NCBI GenBank assembly: GCA_028023455.1
Contig: JAQFVV010000181.1
Span: 2,481,670 to 2,545,669, forward strand
Source: Epiperipatus broadwayi
Taxonomy: Eukaryota > Onychophora > Udeonychophora > Euonychophora > Peripatidae
Direction: 5' to 3'
DNA length: 64,000 bases
Shown here: positions 47,670-58,667 of the stretch, one piece after another
Layout of the letters: each line of letters opens with the position of its first letter
Position numbering within the stretch: position 1 is the first letter of the stretch
Notes under the pieces: model-generated
Database searches by the model: none
Told to the model about the DNA's origin: nothing
The model's input: only the letters and a program-made list of their open reading frames with translations
Program-made: the position numbers and the translations under genes

Positions 47670-48090
47670 TATTATTTAAATATAAAATTATTAAATTTCT
47701 AAACTTATGATACAACCTTAATTTAATATAAAGGTCAAAAATTTACTTTTTTTTAGTCATGCGCTTTCTTTAAACAAGTGCATTTTTAAATGACCATCTT
47801 GAAAACAGTTGTCTATAGATATTAAACTTGCGTATCATTTTCTTGATGAGTATTTCAAGTAATAATCTTATTCAGGCTTCCTTGACTCTTTACATTTCTA
47901 ATATTCTAAACAAATTTATTTAAATAAATTTATTTCAGTTGAAATTACTGCTTCATTTTTAAAGCACTTAAATAAATGTTCAAGTATTGATTTAATTGTA
48001 ACTATCATTTGTAAAACCGAACAGTTATTTTCTAAACATAAAATTATTAATCTCCTTAGTGGACTAGCAAAACGTAATCTTTGATATCAC
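47670..48090. other. AT-rich DNA without recognisable gene
   Basis: No features recognised. Confidence 0.45.
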
Positions 48091-48097
48091 GAGTAGC

Positions 48098-48178
48098 ATC
48101 TATTATTATTATTTATTTATTTAATTTGCACGAGGATCCCTGTTTGTCTTAACAAACTGGAGGGATAAAAGCAACATT
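48098..48178 (-). mobile_element. Possible LINE 3'-end fragment
   Basis: Minus strand: CTCCAGTTTGTTAAGACAAA, GGATCCTCGTGCAAATTAAA, then TAAATAAATAATAATAATAG. The tail style matches the LINE end at 44660-44700, with higher G+C upstream. Very short. Confidence 0.35.
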
Positions 48179-48189
48179 ATTTTTATCTG

Positions 48190-49030
48190 TGAAAATATTT
48201 ATGTAAGCCACGCGCACACAAAACAGATTGCGCACGCACGCATATATATATATGCAGGCTTATATAGAAGCTTCAGTTAACGTATGTACGTTCGCATCAT
48301 ATGTGTTTTTTTTAATATATCTTGAATATAAACATTTAACAAATTTTTATTTTAAACAGAAAAAAAAAACCTTAGAAAAGCATTACAGCAAAATATTAGT
48401 TTAGTGCTGTACGCAGAACCATAAGCCCTCCGGAATTATGGAATTTAAAAGTAACTCAGTGAATCAATAATTTACATATTAAGGCAATCTGGAAACAAGT
48501 ACAATACAACTGTAAGCGATCAAGAAACTGAAACAAAAGAAGCACTAAGAAATGTAAATATATTTAAAAGTTTAAATAAAAGCCAAGCGCTTTTTTAAAT
48601 ATTTTAAATTTGTTAATTATTGTTGAACGTTTGTATATGTTTAAAATATAAACTTTTTAACTTTTAATTATTTTCGTTTATCACCGATGTGTTTTAAAAT
48701 GAACGTATAAAACATTATTCATTATTGATCATGAAATAAAAACTTTTAAAGGAATGCTCACATATATTAAGAAACATGTAAACGCAAAAAAAAAAAGACA
48801 AAAACAAGATCAGAGCTTTTTTTTTTTTAAAAAAAAAAAAGTTTTTTTCTGTATTCAAAGTTAAACCTTTTACAGAATTCTGACAGAATGAATGCTGCTA
48901 TTAAATCTTGAGTATTGTAACTCTTTTTCCAGCTACTTATATTGTGCTTCTCATACACTGTAAAATCAATATTTTATCACTAGAAGTATATACTCTTATT
49001 CTTCTCCTTTACATTCTTTGCATTTCTTCA
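48190..49030. other. AT-rich DNA without recognisable gene
   Basis: Contains CACGCGCACAC/CGCACGCACG alternating purine-pyrimidine tracts (48200-48245) and a long T-run/A-run mirror near 48815. Confidence 0.5.
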
Positions 49031-49040
49031 TATATTCATA

Positions 49041-49222
49041 TATATTGCTTATAACTTCTTTCATATACACTTTAATGCAAAAAAGTTTTAAAAAGCAGAG
49101 GAAAGTTGAGAAAGCTCTGATGAAGACTGCTGGACAGTCGAAACTGTCGGGGAAAATAAAGAAGTTTTTTTACATTAAAGTGTATATGAAAGAAGTTATT
49201 ATAAGCAATATATTTAGTATCA
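49041..49222. mobile_element. Palindromic hammerhead-family E element
   Basis: Arms TATATTGCTTATAACTTCTT...CACTTTAATG (49044-49077) and CATTAAAGTG...AAGAAGTTATTATAAGCAAT (49172-49210) surround a hammerhead-like core. Same plan as 57976-58336 and the core sequence is related. I could not identify a target duplication. Confidence 0.7.
49111..49155 (+). ncRNA. Hammerhead-like motif, family E
   Basis: Core CUGAUGA, one extra A, stem II GACUG-CUGGA-CAGUC (five pairs), GAAA, stem III AC-U-GU, GUC triplet. All core bases are present, but the flanks AAAGCU and GGGGAA do not pair, so stem I is lost in this copy. Confidence 0.6.
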
Positions 49223-49224
49223 TT

Positions 49225-51590
49225 CTAAGTCTTTATGTTTAATTATGCACAAAGAAGCAATAACATAAAGGAGTGCCAAACTTTAAAATTATAATTAAAA
49301 TCTTTTTCTATATTACTATGATACAGCCATTTATTCTTTTTTAAATAAAATACAATTTTTTTGACTTAATGTGGCTAACTATGAGTGACAAATCATTCCA
49401 AAAACAATAAATATTGTGCATAAAATTTAATAGCAAAGTTTGGAATATTCTTTATCAACTTTCAATTTTCTAAATAAGCCTAATCATTAAGCTGAGCTAA
49501 CAATATTCTTATTGCTACTTTGACGACTGCAGCTACATCTAAACTTGGCAAATATGTAGTTTTTAAGCTTACTTATATATTAATTATGATAACACATGAA
49601 TGCTCATCTCTATAATAGTGTACTTCATTAACACTGTAATCTTCTACATTATCTAATCTAAAAGTGATATTAAAGATAGTAACTTACTGCATTTGTTTAC
49701 TGTAGACAGGTAAAATATTCAGTTATTATATTTTATCAGAGTATTTCTTTTAGGTTTATAAAAATGTTGTCTTTAGACACAAATATTTTTCAACTGTTAC
49801 TTGAGAATAATATTTTCACTTTTTTATTCAATAATCAGAAATTCCTATCCCTTATTATACAAGAGATCTATCACCGGTCACTTACTATTAATTAAAAATA
49901 TTGTACAGAATCATATGAAATAATTTAAGTTCACTCTTATTTATATCTAAGTGTATTTGTACAGATAGTATTCTTTTCTGACATCTTTCTTAACTGCCAA
50001 TGTCTCTTTAAAATGCATAAAATTTGTGCCCTAAGTTGATTTCAAAGCCAACCAGCTCAATAATTAAATCAAAAAATTATTCTTACATTAAGAAAGAAAA
50101 CTGTTATATTAATTTCAAGTAAAGTCAACAATTTTTTTTAAATAAAATAATATTCAATATAATCAACATAAACACAAGATTTTCTCATTGCTTGAGCTAA
50201 AGATGACACAAAAGTTAAAATTTTCATTTCCATCATTACCAATTAAAGTTGTAATTAATAATTTGTTAAGTGCATACTGTTGTCCTAGAATAATTCTTTC
50301 AAATGTAACTTTAATTATCATTAATTTATCATTGAAAAAAACATTTATGTAACTTAAGTTGCCACAATTTTTTTTTATATCTTCCCCAAAATAAAAATAA
50401 ATTAAATATTGTTTATTTTGTCTATTCATTTCAGTTATAAAGAACAAAATTTTCCTGATTATCAAATATGATTCCATTTTTAAACTTTAGACCACCACTT
50501 GTCTCTTTGGTAATCCACTGCTTGCCTGCTTTTTTCCCAACAATTTGAGTATTGATAATTTAATCTAATATTCTATCAATAGGTGTGTAGAGTACAGTAT
50601 AATTCAATTATTGGTGCTCTAATATGATAAATGAATTTTATAAAATAAATTTTATCAGCTTAACATGAAATATCTGTTTAACTTTGTCTATCACACTATG
50701 TTCACAAAAGATTTTCTAGCAAAAAAAATTCAAGTTTAACCTACAAATAATGTCAATTTTGTTTAAAAGATAATGAATTTTGTTACAATCTGTATAGATT
50801 GTTTAACTTCTTTAGAAAGTGAGATTATACATTTTTAGCAAATAGTATCTGTTTAAATTTTACTTATTTATGAAGAATTGAATCCTTAATTTTATGGTGC
50901 ACCTAAAAGATTAAGTGATTTACTCTGCCTGCTTTTGAATCGATAAAAAAATGTATAATAGATTAAAAGCCAAAGATGAAAAAGGTATAGATATTGGATA
51001 TCATTAAAGATATCAGGCAATTTTTACTTCACGTCATGGAAAACAAACACCATACAATACAAAATAAATCACCAATTGAAGAGCGTATGACCTTTGTAAA
51101 GGTTTTTTCATGGTAAGAAGTTATAGCATTATTATTACAACCAAAGATAAACTTAGGAAACGATAAAAATTAAAATAGAAAATAAGAAGAAAAGACTAAT
51201 AGTATTTATAAATTTGCTTTATATATATATATATAATGCCTGTTATAAATTAATTATTGTTATAAAATACTGAATTACACGATGCTAATATATTTTATAA
51301 ATATTTATAATAAACCTTAGAAAAACTTCCAGCTTAACTTTCTTCAATTGAAGGTTAAGAAATTAGCTGAAAATATTTCTGTAGTTTATTATAGACCTTT
51401 ATAAAATCCATTATCATTGCTATAATTCAGTATTTTAATTACAATTTTATTATATATATGTAAAAGAAAATCGTATAACATTATAAAACTAGCCAAAAAC
51501 AATTTTACTAAAATTTTCTCATGACCATGGTTTCCTTTATTAACAAATAGACCTTCTCAAATGAAATTCAACAACATACAAACAATATAT
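49225..51590. other. AT-rich DNA without recognisable gene
   Basis: No features recognised over 2.4 kb. Confidence 0.55.
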
Positions 51591-51594
51591 ATAT

Positions 51595-51750
51595 ATATTA
51601 AGCAATTAAATCATCCCACATGATTAAGAAATCCAGTACTGCCCTCTGTGAACTAATATATAAATACGAACTCTAATGTATTTATATATTAGTTCACAGA
51701 GGGCAGTACTGGATTTCTTAATCATGTGGGATGATTTAATTGCTTAATAT
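51595..51750. repeat. Perfect 73-bp palindrome with 10-bp spacer
   Basis: Arms 51595-51667 and 51678-51750 are exact reverse complements, e.g. CAGTACTGCCCTCTGTGAAC in the left arm. No mismatch in 73 bp implies very recent formation or gene-conversion-like maintenance. No hammerhead core and no coding sequence. Confidence 0.95.
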
Positions 51751-51998
51751 TTGTATATTTATTTCAGTATATCGTTATGCACTGGGATTATATATATTAC
51801 CCCAAATCCAAAATTCAACCAGACCAGCTTGTAATGTTTGTATATATATATATATAAACAAGTCATAAATTTAGTAACTCTCTTTTAAGCTTGCATTTAA
51901 ATGTTCACTAGATGGAGCTTACCAATAGCTCTAATCAAGCTTTATTTTATAAGTGCCAAAAGAGAAAGAATTCAAAATCTTTATCGGCAAGTCCCTAT

Positions 51999-52042
51999 CC
52001 CCAGACTGATTGGTTTCCAGCTTATGGCTCACCTCAGTGGAG
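51999..52042 (-). ncRNA. Hammerhead variant, family D
   Basis: Minus strand: stem I CUCCA / UGGGG, core CUGAGGU (A9 to U), stem II GAGC-CAUAA-GCUG, GAAA intact, stem III ACC...AGU, GUC triplet. It differs from the consensus only at A9 and one stem II pair. Confidence 0.6.
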
Positions 52043-52487
52043 TGCTGGGAACTTTAGAAATTAGATCTAAAATGCTAACTCAAAAGTCAATACTTATAAA
52101 ACAACTATCAATTTGAAAGCCTGAACTTTTCAGACACATAAATGTCTTCAAATTCTCTTTTGGCACTTATAAAATAGACTTGATTTAGACTTATTGGTAA
52201 GCTCCCTCTAGTGAACATTTAAATGCAAGCTTAAAAACAAGTTACAAAATTTATGACTTATTTTTATTAATTATTATAAGTGTACCTTTGAAGGCTTTTA
52301 CGATGCTATATTGCAGAGGCTATTACTATATGGTGAAACTGAGTGAATTCAGACCCATATAGCTATCTGGGTTGTATGGCTGGAAGACATTTACGTGTCT
52401 CAAAGGTTCAGGCTTTTAAATTGATAGCGTTTTATAAGTACTGACTTTTGAGTTAGCATTTTAGATCTAGTTTCTAGAGTCCCAGCA

Positions 52488-52531
52488 CTCCACTGAGGTG
52501 AGCCACAAGCTCAAAACCAATTGGTCTGGAG
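52488..52531 (+). ncRNA. Hammerhead variant, family D
   Basis: Stem I CUCCA / UGGAG (five perfect pairs), core CUGAGGU, stem II GAGC-CACAA-GCUC (four perfect pairs), AAAA (G12 to A), stem III ACC-AAUU-GGU, GUC. Both copies share U at position 9, so this may be a family-wide variant rather than decay. Confidence 0.6.
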
Positions 52532-52599
52532 ATAGGCACTTATAAAATAAAGCTTGATTAGAGCTATTGGTAAGCTCCCTCTAGATAATATATATATAT

Positions 52600-53125
52600 A
52601 TGACCATGAAGAGATTATCTTTTATGAAAAAAATAAATAAAAAGAAAAGTCAAAGAAACATGATAAGTCTCCTTGAATGTAAGTCCATCAATCTCATGAA
52701 GATATTCTTTGATGTTAAAGATAGTTGATTTTTGAAGTGAATTGTGGGAAGGCTATTTTGTTTTCTATATATATGTTGTTTGTATCTTGTGGAATTTCAC
52801 TTGAGAAGGTCTATTTTTTAATAAATGAAATCATGATCATTTAAGAACTTTAGTAAAATTTTGTTTTTTAGCTTGTTTTGTAACATTATATTATTTTCTA
52901 TTTTACTTAACATTACTAGTATAGCATTAGACAGTACTTAATTTATATATATATATATAATTTGGTGGATTGATTTCATGGCACACAATATAATGTATGC
53001 ATATATCTTTAAAGTAAAATAGAAATGAACACGGACAAAATTTAATTATATAAAATAAAATCTGGATTGACTTGAGTTATCATATTTATTGGTATTTTTG
53101 AAATACTATACATTTTTTAATATAT
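52600..53125. other. AT-rich DNA without recognisable gene
   Basis: No features recognised. Confidence 0.5.
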
Positions 53126-53144
53126 TGACACAAATCTAATTTTT

Positions 53145-53255
53145 TCGTCAAGCACTGTCAGCCGAGAGGTCATCGCAGCCGCCTTGCAAGCAAATAGTTG
53201 TTTGCAGACGGTTGTGGGTTCGCGTCCCGGCCGATACTATGACATATGGAAAAAA
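53145..53255 (+). mobile_element. tRNA-derived SINE, copy 4
   Basis: CAGCCGAGAGGTCATCGCAG (A-box region), GTGGGTTCGCGTCCCGGC (B box), GATACTATGACATATGG and a poly(A) tail. A near-match AATCTAATTTTTT / AATCTAAATTTTTT on either side suggests a target duplication. Closest relative is the copy at 27734-27845. Confidence 0.85.
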
Positions 53256-53269
53256 AAAATCTAAATTTT

Positions 53270-55345
53270 TTAATATAACAAAGAAAGAAAAATATTTCTA
53301 TCTAAAACAAGGATATTTTTAGTAATACACATTAATTACAGAATTAATTCTATAATCCGTTTTTAGTAAAAAGATTAAGAAATTATTTTATTTTTGTTTT
53401 TGAAGAGTGTTAATTAAAAGAAACAATGCAATGATAATTTATAACTTATTTTGGTTTTTCAATGAGATTTAGTTTAATTGCCTTGCTTTTAATTTCCATT
53501 GTATGTCTATAACCCGTGATATCTGTTTACCATATACTTACTGCAAAGAGATAACATATAGAAAGTTAGTTTCAAGGAAGAACAGTTGATAGAATCCTAT
53601 GTAGATCTAGTCTTACTGCCAATGAATTATCAAAACTAAAGTGAATTGATGATTTCCAGCATTGTTCTTAAATATTTGTTGATCAGGATGTGTCACATCT
53701 ATAATTTACACCAGACCTCACCTTTCTGCAAGACTCCAATACTATACATTATAAATACAAGTTTTATTAGGCATCAATTGGAGAAATATTGCAAAGAAAA
53801 TTCTGTAGTTCTATTTTGATTTTTTGTCCAGTGCGGTGAATCTTGGATTAAGAAATCTGATATATAATATTAATAATTCCTAATATGAAAATGATTCAAT
53901 ACAACCTAGCCTGGAATTAGTCTTTCAGTTGGTTATTATAAAGTTTTGTTTTTATTGTCTTTCTCCACTTTGTTTTTTCTTGTATAGTTAAGAAATTTGA
54001 TAAAATTAGCAGGAATTTTTATATTTTGGTTGATATATATTTGTAAAATGCATTGCTGGTTTTGTTTTTGCCTAAAATAAATTGCTTTCAATATTCTGTT
54101 AAGAATTTGCTAAATTTTTGATAGAGAAGGAAAATGAATGAAATCTAGTAGTGTTATTTTTTCAAAGCAATAATATATTTACGACAGCTTGTTTTGCTTA
54201 AATTGGCTTTCAACACTGAATTGCTCTCATCTATAGGTATGTAAATTTCAAAAGCTGTAAGACTTTGTCAGGATTGGCCATGGCCGTGGAAAGAGTACGG
54301 TGATATTTTTAACTATGTTGCTCAAGCAAATGAGATTACCTGTCTTTTTTTCTTTAAAGGATTGGAACCACTTACATGCTTGGTATTGCAAGTATGTTAT
54401 GCTGTTTGAAATTTCTATTTTAAAAGTAGATACAGCAATCGTATATCTTCAAAGATTTATGTAAGAATTCGAATCTTCTAAGAATATAGAAGGTTAAATG
54501 TGAAAAAAAAAAGTGCGTTTACTTATTTTAATTCTGTCTTTCATAATTAAGTCATACCACCTGAAGATGTGAAAGTAATAATGGCTATATACTACTAACA
54601 AGTATTATTTAAATATATCATTTGATCTTCGTATTTAACATGAATATTTTCATTACTTTAATGTTATTATAAATATGTGTATGGTTGTATATATATATGT
54701 GTGTGCGTGCGTATTTTTGTTATCGCTATTAATTATCATCATTAAATTTTATTTAAAAATGAAGATGACAACATTGAGTTTTAAAAAAAAAAAATTTTTT
54801 TAAAGGAAAAATAGTATTATTATACAACCTAAACGTTTTTATGACATATATTATAAGGAATCTTAGAAGACGTGCGTCATATATGGCCAAAAAGAAGTAA
54901 AAAAAAAGAAAGAAAGAAAATAAGAGAGAAAAAGAAGATAATCAATTGACTATAGCAATTCTTGACTGGATATTTTAAAAAATGTTTTACAAAAAGTATA
55001 ACCTTGAAGATCAAGACAGAATTTGTGGATCATTATAAAAAATAAAACTTTCCGTCATAAATTTTTGGAAAGTACTTTTATGATTATAAGAAAAACCCCA
55101 CATACATATATGTAAATGCATAAATACGTATGTAAATGCGGTTATGTGTTTGGGTTCCTTTTATTTTGTTTAAAAAAATAACTTTAACTTTTAAAAATAC
55201 CAATAGTCTAGTTGATAATCAAAAGAAATTTAGAAAATCAACTAACTTATTATCTTTATAGTAGTTTAATTTTCTAATAATCAAAGTATTGAATTTAATA
55301 GACACTAATTTCAAAAGTTTTAGCATCCATGCGTATAACTTTTTT
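53270..55345. other. AT-rich DNA without recognisable gene
   Basis: A less AT-rich patch around 54240-54400 shows no recognisable motif on either strand. Confidence 0.5.
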
Positions 55346-55363
55346 TACAGTAGTTTGATAAAT

Positions 55364-56409
55364 GCCTTTTCAAATGCATTTGATTCTATAATCATTTCTG
55401 CAGTGATTAAAGCTTTGGATCATCAAGGTATAGATCCAGGATATTGTCATATTTTAAAGAATGTTTATAAAAATGCAACAGCAACAATTAGATTACATAA
55501 TGATACTAGGAAAGTTAACATTGAGAAGAGTGTAAGACAGAGTGACTCCATATCTCCGAAACTTTTTATAGCAGTGCTGCAAAAAATATTTTGTGGATTA
55601 AAATGGGAAGCTAAGGGAGTGAAAGTAAATGAGGATTATTTAAGTCATTTAGATTTTGCAGATGATGAGTTGTTTTTGCAAATAATGCTTTAGAGCTGCA
55701 GAAATGCTGCAGGAGTTATCAGATGAAAGTAGGACTAAAGGTAAATGTTAAAAAGACAAAAGTAATGTTTAATGGATTTTCTCAAAATATGAAAATAATG
55801 ATTGATTATGATGAATTAGAAGATATTAACAGCTATAAAACCTTGATCAGATTATTAATGCAGATGAAAACATAATGAAATTAATCATAGAATTAAACTT
55901 GGTTGGAGTGCTTTTGATAGAAATAACTTGATACTAAAATGAAATATGCCTATCTGTTTGAAAAGGAAAGTTTTTAATAAATGTGTTTTACCACTTCTTA
56001 CTTATGGATTTGAGAGTTGGATACTTAATAGAAGAGCAATACAGAGACTTCAGACCACTCAAAGAAGTATGAAGAGATGCATGATGGGAGTAACAAGAAG
56101 AAATCGAAAATGCAATATATGGGTAAGAGAACAAACAGGTGTTACTGATCTCATTGAAAAAATTAAAAGACTGCAGTTGGGCTGGACATATTGCTAGAAG
56201 AGATGATAATAGATGGACAATTGAAATCTTAAATTGGATTTCATGAGATTGTAAAAGATCCAGAAAGAAACCACATGTGAGATGGATGGATGAAATAAGA
56301 AAGTGTGCAAGAGTGATGTGGAGAAGAGAAGCTAAAGATTGGAGAAGATGGATTGAACTTGGAGAGACCCCATCCTGCAGTGGATTGATAATGGTTGATG
56401 ATGATGATG
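55364..56409 (+). mobile_element. 5'-truncated RTE-like LINE with 12-bp target duplication
   Basis: Begins within the RT at the motif A region (NAFDSIIISAVIKALDHQG), followed by motif B as VRQSDSISPKLFI (G to S) and motif C HLDFADDELFLQ after which a frame break occurs, then LLTYGFESWILNRRA and a CSGLIMV-type end with a (GAT)n tail. AGTTTGATAAAT is present at 55352-55363 and 56410-56421. Very similar to 18321-21574 but independently damaged. 5' truncation with a duplication is the normal outcome of target-primed reverse transcription. Confidence 0.85.
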
Positions 56410-56424
56410 AGTTTGATAAATTTG

Positions 56425-57180
56425 TTTGCCATACCTACTTTCTGCTGTGAATATATATATGGTTAAAAAGATGACTTTCTTGGGTTAGAGATATAAATAT
56501 ATTATCTGGGTTAATCCATATATAATTTATTGTAGCAATATATATATATATATACCAATGTCTTGCCTGGATCGCTCTGGCTATCAACTGGTTAATGAAT
56601 ATTATACAAATATTTGTAGAATTGCTGTAAACATTGATGTCCATAAAAAAAACAAGTAGAAATAATAAAAATAAAAAAACTATTTAGATTAATAGTTTTT
56701 AAAAATTCTTCCAAATAGAAGGTATTTTTTTTACGTGTGATCATATATACTGATACAATCTGACTTTTAAAGATCACAATGGTTTCTCTTATCTACCTGT
56801 ATAGGATTCTGATGTTAGAGAAATCAATACTAAGACTTCAAGCCATAGGGCTGATCATAATAAGTGCTACTTAACTGCATTACATGTTCATCTCTTCTAT
56901 CACTGATGTGGCAAATGCATATCTACATAAGAAACTCTACAGATGCCGCATGAAATTTCATAAATTCTATAAGCTTCAAGATAGATTGAATTGTGCTATT
57001 TTTTTTGATAACTAAGTATATGTTATTTTTATATTATAATGTTTTGTAACATGTCCAATATTATCTATAGTATATTTTGTATAAGAAATATAAACTTTAA
57101 TAGTTGTTTCTTTTTTTATTTTGATTGTTTAGGGCTTGAATTAAGACTTGCTATATAATTCCATTATTATAACCATTAGC
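56425..57180. other. AT-rich DNA without recognisable gene
   Basis: No features recognised; the low-coordinate end of the adjacent PLE may be present but eroded. Confidence 0.5.
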
Positions 57181-57183
57181 TAA

Positions 57184-57700
57184 TTAGATATTGCTTGCAT
57201 GATTTATTTTTTCATCTAGATATGATTTATCTAAATGTTTAATTGCTCTAAGAAAATAGATTTGACTACAGAAAAGATTTGATTTTGGATGATGATATAA
57301 AAATTGTGGGTATGTGTCTCTGTGTGTAGTTTTTCTGAAAACAGAAAAAAGATTATTCTGTCTCTTGGTGATGTATACATCAAGAAAGAGAAGTTTCCCA
57401 GCAGTCTCTATTTCCATCATAAATTTTAATATGAGATGATTATAAATGTGTCATTTATATATCTGAGCCAAACAAGAGGTTTTAAAAGTGCTGACTTTAA
57501 AACACAAATTTTTGAGTATTTCATTAATAAACCACATAATACAGCAGGTGATGGATGAACCCATCAGAGTACTGAAAATCTGTTTATAATGTTGTCCATT
57601 ATATATGAAATAAATATTTAAAAAGCAATGTTTAGCTAATACAATAATGTCTAGTAAATTGCAACATTGAAAAGTACTATTTAAAGCATTATCAACTGTA
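57184..57700 (-). pseudogene. Penelope-like element reverse transcriptase remnant
   Basis: Minus strand in order: YFIYNGQHYKQIFSTLMGSS (the FxxNGxxYxQ..G..MGSP block, 57640-57560), then a frame change, LLKPLVWLRYINDTFIIIS (the RYVDDTF catalytic block, YIND here, about 57480-57430), then AGKLLFLDVYITKRQNN and FRKTTHRDTYPQFLYHHP (the LPFLDVLV...YRKPTHTDRYLH.HHP block, 57400-57290). That succession is characteristic of Penelope-like RTs. One catalytic Asp is changed to Asn and frames are broken. The GIY-YIG domain that should follow is not visible. It lies about 0.3 kb from the tandem hammerhead element, on the side expected for a PLE 5' repeat. Confidence 0.8.
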
Positions 57701-58029
57701 ATATTTATAAATAAAAAAGCAACATTGAAGCTAATTTCAATTTTTCAATAGAGAAAGTGCTGGCTCTGGCTAAGCATTTATCATAAAGCTTGTAGAGGAA
57801 GTGGCAATCCTCATTGTTTATAACTTACAAGCTTAAGAGATATGGTCATGTGATCTATGACTCTTATTTTGACTATTTAAATAAAATATAGTCTTTTTTA
57901 CAAAGAAATAAAGTCATATGTCACATGACCTAATTTAAAAAGCTTGTATTTCAAATGTTATATATAGATGGAATTATCATACCATTTACAACTTTCTTAA
58001 ACACTTTATCAATGCTTTTTATTTATATC

Positions 58030-58073
58030 AAAACTAACAGTTTCGACTGTCCTGCAGTCATCATCAGAGCTCT
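58030..58073 (-). ncRNA. Hammerhead ribozyme, family F, left arm (core intact)
   Basis: Minus strand: stem I AGAGCU / AGUUUU (six pairs with two G-U), core CUGAUGA, one extra U, stem II GACUG-CAGGA-CAGUC, GAAA, stem III AC-U-GU, H17 = U. Only the extra base before stem II departs from the consensus, and it is shared by families E, F and G. Confidence 0.65.
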
Positions 58074-58089
58074 TTACAATCCATTGAAA

Positions 58090-58239
58090 AGAGCTCTGAT
58101 GATGACTGCAGGACAGTCAAAACTGTTAGTTTTGATATAAATAAAGCTTTGATGATGACTGCAGGACAGTCAAAACTGTTAGTTTTGATATAAATAAAGC
58201 TTTGATGATGACTGCAGGACAGTCGAAACTGTTAGTTTT
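58090..58239 (+). ncRNA. Tandem hammerhead-like array, family F right arm
   Basis: Three folds in a row with stem II and stem I preserved in each; each has one or two core substitutions (C3 to U or G12 to A). Tandem short-stem-III hammerheads are known to work as dimers, so the array form may matter, but no single unit here is fully canonical. Confidence 0.55.
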
Positions 58240-58256
58240 GATATAAATAAAGAGTA
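58098..58256 (+). repeat. Three tandem 53-bp hammerhead-containing repeats
   Basis: GATGATGACTGCAGGACAGT starts at 58098, 58151 and 58204. Units are nearly identical. Folds span 58090-58133 (CUGAUGA, AAAA), 58143-58186 (UUGAUGA, AAAA; stem I AAAGCU/AGUUUU) and 58196-58239 (UUGAUGA, GAAA). Confidence 0.9.
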
Positions 58257-58667
58257 TTGATAAAGTGTTTAAGAAAGTTGTACTATGATATGTTAAAGTA
58301 GAAATCAATATATAGGAAAAGAAAGAAGAATAAAATTATAGATGGAATTGTAAGTTTTAATATATCAGATAATTGAAATATCCAAGTCTAATTATGAGGT
58401 TGGTTTTGCACTTCCCCACTATTGAGGTGTCGTCTCTCAATAGTATTTGAGCTGATTAGCATGTTCAGGGTGTTGTGATACAACACTTTATATATGGGAG
58501 TGTGAACAGGAATTTCTTCTAAAATTGTCAGTGTTTGATCAGATTGATTGACTTCTTATGATTTGTGTCTAATTGTATCAAGTTAATCAGATTGTCCCCA
58601 TAAACCATTGTAGAGTACAATGTTGACTCCCCTGCCTTTTTATTGCATTTGTGAATCCTATTTCATT

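Larger units (their letters stand above)
51855..52590. mobile_element. Hammerhead-family D elements (inverted units)
   Basis: Inverted arms 51860-51975 and 52150-52260 (AAGCTTGCATTTAAATGTTC / GAACATTTAAATGCAAGCTT; TTTTGGCACTTATAAAATA). A second plus-sense unit follows, ending TAAGCTCCCTCTAGA. TTAGATCTA and CAGCACTCCACTGAGG are shared landmarks. Two hammerhead variants in opposite orientation. AT dinucleotide flanks hide any target duplication. Confidence 0.7.
57976..58336. mobile_element. Palindromic hammerhead-family F element with perfect 13-bp target duplication
   Basis: TATAGATGGAATT is identical at 57963-57975 and 58337-58349. The left arm (57985-58074) mirrors the right arm, which has been expanded to three tandem 53-bp repeats. 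Landmarks are ACTTTCTTAAACACTTTATC / GATAAAGTGTTTAAGAAAGT. Four hammerhead-like folds in total. Non-coding; small frames reading TAGQSKL arise from the repeated core. Confidence 0.85.

Noticed and set aside
50163-50477. 104-codon minus-strand open frame
   Set aside because: AT-rich chance frame with biased Ile/Asn/Lys/Phe composition, no motif and no codon-like pattern.
53500-54420. Decayed retroelement coding sequence
   Set aside because: Composition is slightly more balanced, but I could not read any RT, integrase or RNase H motif on either strand.
57955-58308. Small open frames containing TAGQSKL on both strands
   Set aside because: They come from the repeated hammerhead core sequence in a palindrome. 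The same peptide appears at 49.1 kb for the same reason.
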